DNA of 64,000 nt, taken from assembly GCF_000410515.1 (NCBI RefSeq), contig NC_021500.1:4216001-4280000 (forward strand). The letters are read 5' to 3'. The notes beneath the pieces were generated by a model. That model did not search any database, was not told the DNA's origin, and was given only the letters and a program-made list of their open reading frames with translations. The DNA is from Enterobacter sp. R4-368. Lineage in GTDB: Bacteria; Pseudomonadota; Gammaproteobacteria; Enterobacterales; Enterobacteriaceae. The translations under genes were made by a program, and so were the position numbers. How positions within the stretch are numbered: the stretch's first letter is position 1; each line of letters opens with the position of its first letter. Below, one piece after another: positions 61,249 to 64,000 of the stretch.

Positions 61249-61773
61249 TTATCCCCGCCGCATTTTCCATAACAGCAGCACCAGAATCACACCCGGTAGC
61301 CACACCCACAGCAACTCCGAAATGATCACCTGGTGACCATACGGCGTGTTATAGCGCGACAGCGCAAACGGCGCGACTTTGATCACCTGCCACGGCGCGA
61401 AGAACCGTTCATCCGACCACGGCCACAGCCAGCCGACGCCTTTCCCACCGGTAGTGATGGAATCCAGCAGGCTGTGCGACAGCAGCGACACGGTGAGAAA
61501 CGCCCAGCAGCGCGCCAGACTCGCTTTGAAGTATTTTCGCCCAAGCCAGGTCACCAATAGCGGCACCACAAAAGCAAACAGCAACGAGTGGGTAAACCCG
61601 CGGTGGCCGAAAACATTGCCGTAAGCGACACCGAATTTAAACGCCAGCACGTCGGCATCGGGCAACATAGCAAGCCCTATCCCCGCCAGCAGTAAGCCGC
61701 GAGGGATCACTTTATTGCCAAGCCCCAACCCCAGACAAAGCGGGACAGCAGCATGTGTAACAATCGTTGGCAT
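61249..61773 (-). CDS. ybcI: YdjM/YbcI-family membrane-bound metal-dependent hydrolase
   Basis: A 174-residue inner-membrane protein of the DUF457/YdjM family, with a conserved HAAVPLCLGL start, LPDADVLAFKFGV and GHRGFTHSLLFA (about 52-63), and LLSHSLLDSITTGG, whose His and Asp residues suggest a metal site. Similar E. coli proteins are induced by DNA damage or of unknown role. Same position after cysS as in E. coli. The gene to the right in E. coli (ybcJ-folD) is replaced here by a PTS locus. Confidence 0.92.
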   Translation of the reverse strand: MPTIVTHAAVPLCLGLGLGNKVIPRGLLLAGIGLAMLPDADVLAFKFGVAYGNVFGHRGFTHSLLFAFVVPLLVTWLGRKYFKASLARCWAFLTVSLLSHSLLDSITTGGKGVGWLWPWSDERFFAPWQVIKVAPFALSRYNTPYGHQVIISELLWVWLPGVILVLLLWKMRRG

Positions 61774-61939
61774 AACGCAGGTCTCTGAAGAAAAACGAAA
61801 TTATAGCCGAAGCGCCAGGCGGGTAAACTGCGGGGTTTTCTGAATCTTTTCTCATCAGAACAGAACCGGGCTGGCTGGTTTTAAGCCGACGTGAGGTTAC
61901 CGCTCGCGAGGACGCCGCTGTCTGTCCGATGTGTTCGGA

Positions 61940-62956
61940 TTACGCAGACTCGCGGGCAATCAGCTGGCCGGAAAGCGTGATGCGTTGCGTTTGCAACTCG
62001 GGCTCTTTCAGCTTGCGAATGATCAACCCCGCCGCCTGGCGTCCGGTCTCTTCACTGGCGGACGAAACATAGGTAAAGGAAGGTGAGGTGAGATTGACAT
62101 GCAGCATATCTTCAAAGCCGACGAGCGCCACTTGCTGAGAGAGGAACACATCTTTGCCCACCGTATGCCCGGTTTGGTGGATCCCGGCGATGGAGCCAAT
62201 CATGGCATCTGGCGAGTGGCAGAGCAGGGCGGTAATAGTGCTATTTTTTTCCAGTAACTGGCGGACAGCGTAGCTTGCCGCGCGGGTATCGTCGCTGCAG
62301 GCCGGAGTGGCTTCTTCGCGTACTACCAGCCCGTTCTGCGTCATTGTGGTGCGAAACCCCAGCAGACGTTGCTGGCGCATTAAATCGCCTTCAATGCCGC
62401 CAATATAGGCAATGTTGCGGTGCCCGCGTTCGATGAGATAGCGTGTCGCCAGGCTGGCGGCCTGACGGTTATCGCGCATGACCAGGTTGCACGCTTCATT
62501 GAGCAGCGACTGTGACACCACCACCAGCGGCAGCGGGCAGTCGCGAATTTGGGCGGGAAGCGTTGAGCTGCGCGTATCTGAGGCGAGATAAATCACCCCG
62601 GCAACCCCTTGTTGTTTGAAAGACAGCAGGCAGCGTTCCAGGTGATCGCCATCGTTGAGCGGCTGACCGAGAAAAACCATGTAACCCTGTTTTTCCAGCT
62701 CCTGCACGATGCTGGCCATCACTTTTATCGAGAAGCTGTCGCTGAAATCGCGCAGGATAAGCCCAATCAGGTTGGAGGTATTGGCACGCAGATTCGCGGC
62801 AGCAACATTGTGAACATAGCCAAGCGCATCGATAGCGGCATGGACTTTAGCGATCGTCGCTTGTGATATTTTCCCTTTCTGGCGCAGCACCAGCGAGACG
62901 GTGGAAACGGAAACGCCCGCCTGTTTAGCGACATCAATGATGCTGACTTTCTTCAA
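61940..62956 (-). CDS. LacI-family regulator (MalI-like)
   Basis: A 338-residue repressor with an N-terminal helix-turn-helix (VSIIDVAKQAGVSVSTVSLVL, 3-23, written as one motif of 20-odd residues in the family) and a periplasmic-binding-protein-like sugar domain. I chose TTG 62956, because AGGGAG lies five bases upstream and it gives the normal LacI N-terminus; GTG 62986 is the alternative with no ribosome site. It lies 70 bp after the PTS EIICB gene in the same direction, with a perfect hairpin between them. It likely controls that PTS. E. coli malI/malX show the same partnership but are arranged divergently. Confidence 0.85.
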   Translation of the reverse strand: MKKVSIIDVAKQAGVSVSTVSLVLRQKGKISQATIAKVHAAIDALGYVHNVAAANLRANTSNLIGLILRDFSDSFSIKVMASIVQELEKQGYMVFLGQPLNDGDHLERCLLSFKQQGVAGVIYLASDTRSSTLPAQIRDCPLPLVVVSQSLLNEACNLVMRDNRQAASLATRYLIERGHRNIAYIGGIEGDLMRQQRLLGFRTTMTQNGLVVREEATPACSDDTRAASYAVRQLLEKNSTITALLCHSPDAMIGSIAGIHQTGHTVGKDVFLSQQVALVGFEDMLHVNLTSPSFTYVSSASEETGRQAAGLIIRKLKEPELQTQRITLSGQLIARESA

Positions 62957-62992
62957 ACTCGCTCCCTGATTTTCCCGGTTTTCCACCTGATA

Positions 62993-63013
62993 TGGCGCGT
63001 ACTGGACGCGCCA
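62993..63013. repeat. Perfect hairpin TGGCGCGT-actgg-ACGCGCCA
   Basis: An 8-bp perfect stem with a 5-base loop in the gap between the PTS EIICB stop and the LacI-type gene. There is no T run, so it is more likely an mRNA-stability hairpin, a partial terminator or an operator than a full terminator. Confidence 0.5.
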
Positions 63014-63026
63014 ACCCGGTATCTTA

Positions 63027-64000
63027 TTATTTGCCGATCATTGTGGACATGGTCTGGGCGATAAATTGCGCCCTCGCACCGAAAATAACCTGAATACCGC
63101 TATCACCGACAAATACTACGCCGCGCGCGCCCAGGCCATTAAGGCCATCTTTATCCACCATTTCACTTTTCGCCACTTCCAGGCGCAAACGGGTGATACA
63201 GGAACCGACGGAGTCGATATTTTGCGCACCACCCAGCATGGCGATGATCTCGGTTGCCAGTTCGCTGTCAGTTTTATCATCTGCCACAGCGGTAACTTCC
63301 GTGCGTCCCGGCGTTTTCACGTCGAAGCGACGGATCACAAAACGGAAGGTGAAGTAATAAATCAGCGCCATCGGGATGCCAACGATCACCGCGTTAAGGA
63401 AGTTGGTCTGATAACCGTTAAACGACGGCAGGATGCCGAACGACAAGTAGTCGATAAATCCGGCAGAGAAGGATTTCGCGATGTGCGCGTGCAGCAGGTA
63501 CATCGTCATATACGCCAGACCGGCCATAATGGCGTTAAAGACGTAAAGAATGGGCGCGACGAAGATAAAGGTGAATTCAACCGGCTCGGTAATGCCGGTC
63601 AGGAAGCAGGTCAACGCCGCAGAGAAGAGAATACCGAACGCGATCTTCTTATTGCGGGTGTGCGCTTCGTGGTACATCGCAAGGCAGGCCGCAGGCAGCG
63701 CAAACAGCATCAGCGGGAACTCACCCTGCATAAACTTACCGGCGTTCTGGTAGGTATCACTGCTAAAGGATTTCACGCCTTCTTCCAGCATCTTGAACCA
63801 GATAGTCTGATCGCCATGGATCACCTGGCCGGCCTGCGTGGTGTAATCGCCAAACGAATACCAGAACGACGGATACCAGATATGGTGCAGACCGAGTGGG
63901 ATCAGCGCGCGTTCCACTAAACCGAAAATAAACGTCGACGCGGCCTGATTATCGCCGTTGACGATAACGGAAAGCGCATCGATGCCCGCCTGAATATGTT
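63027..64000 (-). CDS. PTS EIICB component, glucose/maltose (MalX-like) family, C-terminal part (partial)
   Basis: The visible 323 residues continue without a stop to the window edge, so the N-terminus is missing. The EIIC part has LVERALIPLGLHHIWYPSFW (about the first 50 visible residues) and GITEPVEFTFIFVAPILY, the hallmark ITEPxE substrate motif. An EIIB domain at the C-terminus has the phosphocysteine in GSCITRLRLEV. The C-B order marks the glucose superfamily (PtsG, NagE, MalX). No EIIA domain is attached. Substrate unknown; the MalI-like regulator downstream suggests an alpha-glucoside or glucose-type sugar. Confidence 0.87.
   Translation of the reverse strand, partial: HIQAGIDALSVIVNGDNQAASTFIFGLVERALIPLGLHHIWYPSFWYSFGDYTTQAGQVIHGDQTIWFKMLEEGVKSFSSDTYQNAGKFMQGEFPLMLFALPAACLAMYHEAHTRNKKIAFGILFSAALTCFLTGITEPVEFTFIFVAPILYVFNAIMAGLAYMTMYLLHAHIAKSFSAGFIDYLSFGILPSFNGYQTNFLNAVIVGIPMALIYYFTFRFVIRRFDVKTPGRTEVTAVADDKTDSELATEIIAMLGGAQNIDSVGSCITRLRLEVAKSEMVDKDGLNGLGARGVVFVGDSGIQVIFGARAQFIAQTMSTMIGK

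Noticed and set aside
63066..63920. 284-residue open frame antisense to the PTS EIICB
   Set aside because: Shadow frame of a conserved permease gene, without homology.

Overview
The window is a contiguous piece of chromosome from a member of the Enterobacteriaceae. The gene order follows the E. coli K-12 segment pdeB (ylaB) - ylaC - maa - hha - tomB - acrBAR - mscK - rsmS - priC - ybaN - apt - dnaX - ybaB - recR - htpG - adk - hemH - gsk - ybaL - fsr - ushA - ybaK - ybaP - copA - cueR - ybbJ/qmcA - cnoX - ybbO - tesA - ybbAP - mnmH - purKE - lpxH - ppiB - cysS - ybcI. The housekeeping proteins read almost like their E. coli counterparts. The accessory content points to a Kosakonia/Enterobacter/Klebsiella-type organism rather than Escherichia. 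The genus is inferred, not proven. I recognised no phage, insertion sequence, CRISPR array, tRNA or rRNA.

Layout. 1-10.3 kb is accessory DNA between pdeB and ylaC. It holds a GntR/UTRA regulator, a mannonate/gluconate dehydratase-like enolase and a PTS EIIBC (0.5-4.1 kb); a four-gene operon with a 2-oxoglutarate/Fe(II)-type oxygenase and a MetQNI-like ABC importer (4.1-7.4 kb); the zinc-starvation ribosomal paralogues rpmE2-rpmJ2 behind a Zur box (7.6-8.1 kb); and a GNAT acetyltransferase divergent from a MocR-type regulator (8.1-10.3 kb). 10.3-17.8 kb carries ylaC, maa, hha-tomB and the AcrAB efflux pump with its repressor AcrR. 17.9-31.5 kb is a core run of mechanosensation, replication/repair, chaperone, nucleotide and haem genes. 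31.6-41.6 kb holds ybaL, fsr, ushA, ybaK, ybaP and the copper pair copA/cueR. 41.5-48.2 kb is a minus-strand run from tesA down to qmcA-ybbJ, extended by two uncharacterised exported proteins. 48.2-55.5 kb has ybbAP, a porin and a second MetQNI-like importer resembling Salmonella sfbABC. 55.5-61.8 kb holds a frameshifted mnmH, purEK, lpxH, ppiB, cysS and ybcI. 61.9-64 kb is a LacI-type regulator with a PTS EIICB that runs off the window.

Regulatory sites visible by eye include a CRP-like site and inverted repeats before the EIIBC, a Zur box before rpmE2, the AcrR operator, a perfect marbox match at the start of acrR, the dnaX frameshift signal, a sigma-32 promoter for htpG, a CueR-type 19-bp-spaced copA promoter, a PurR box before purE, a CTAG-containing palindrome before the porin, and many terminators.

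The most interesting items are the oxygenase-coupled MetQNI-like operon (its ATPase lacks the C-terminal regulatory domain and its binding protein lacks a lipobox), the orphan TPR-like/DUF3142-like pair attached to qmcA-ybbJ, the dehydratase/PTS locus, the one-base frameshift in mnmH, and the porin placed before a second MetQNI-like importer.
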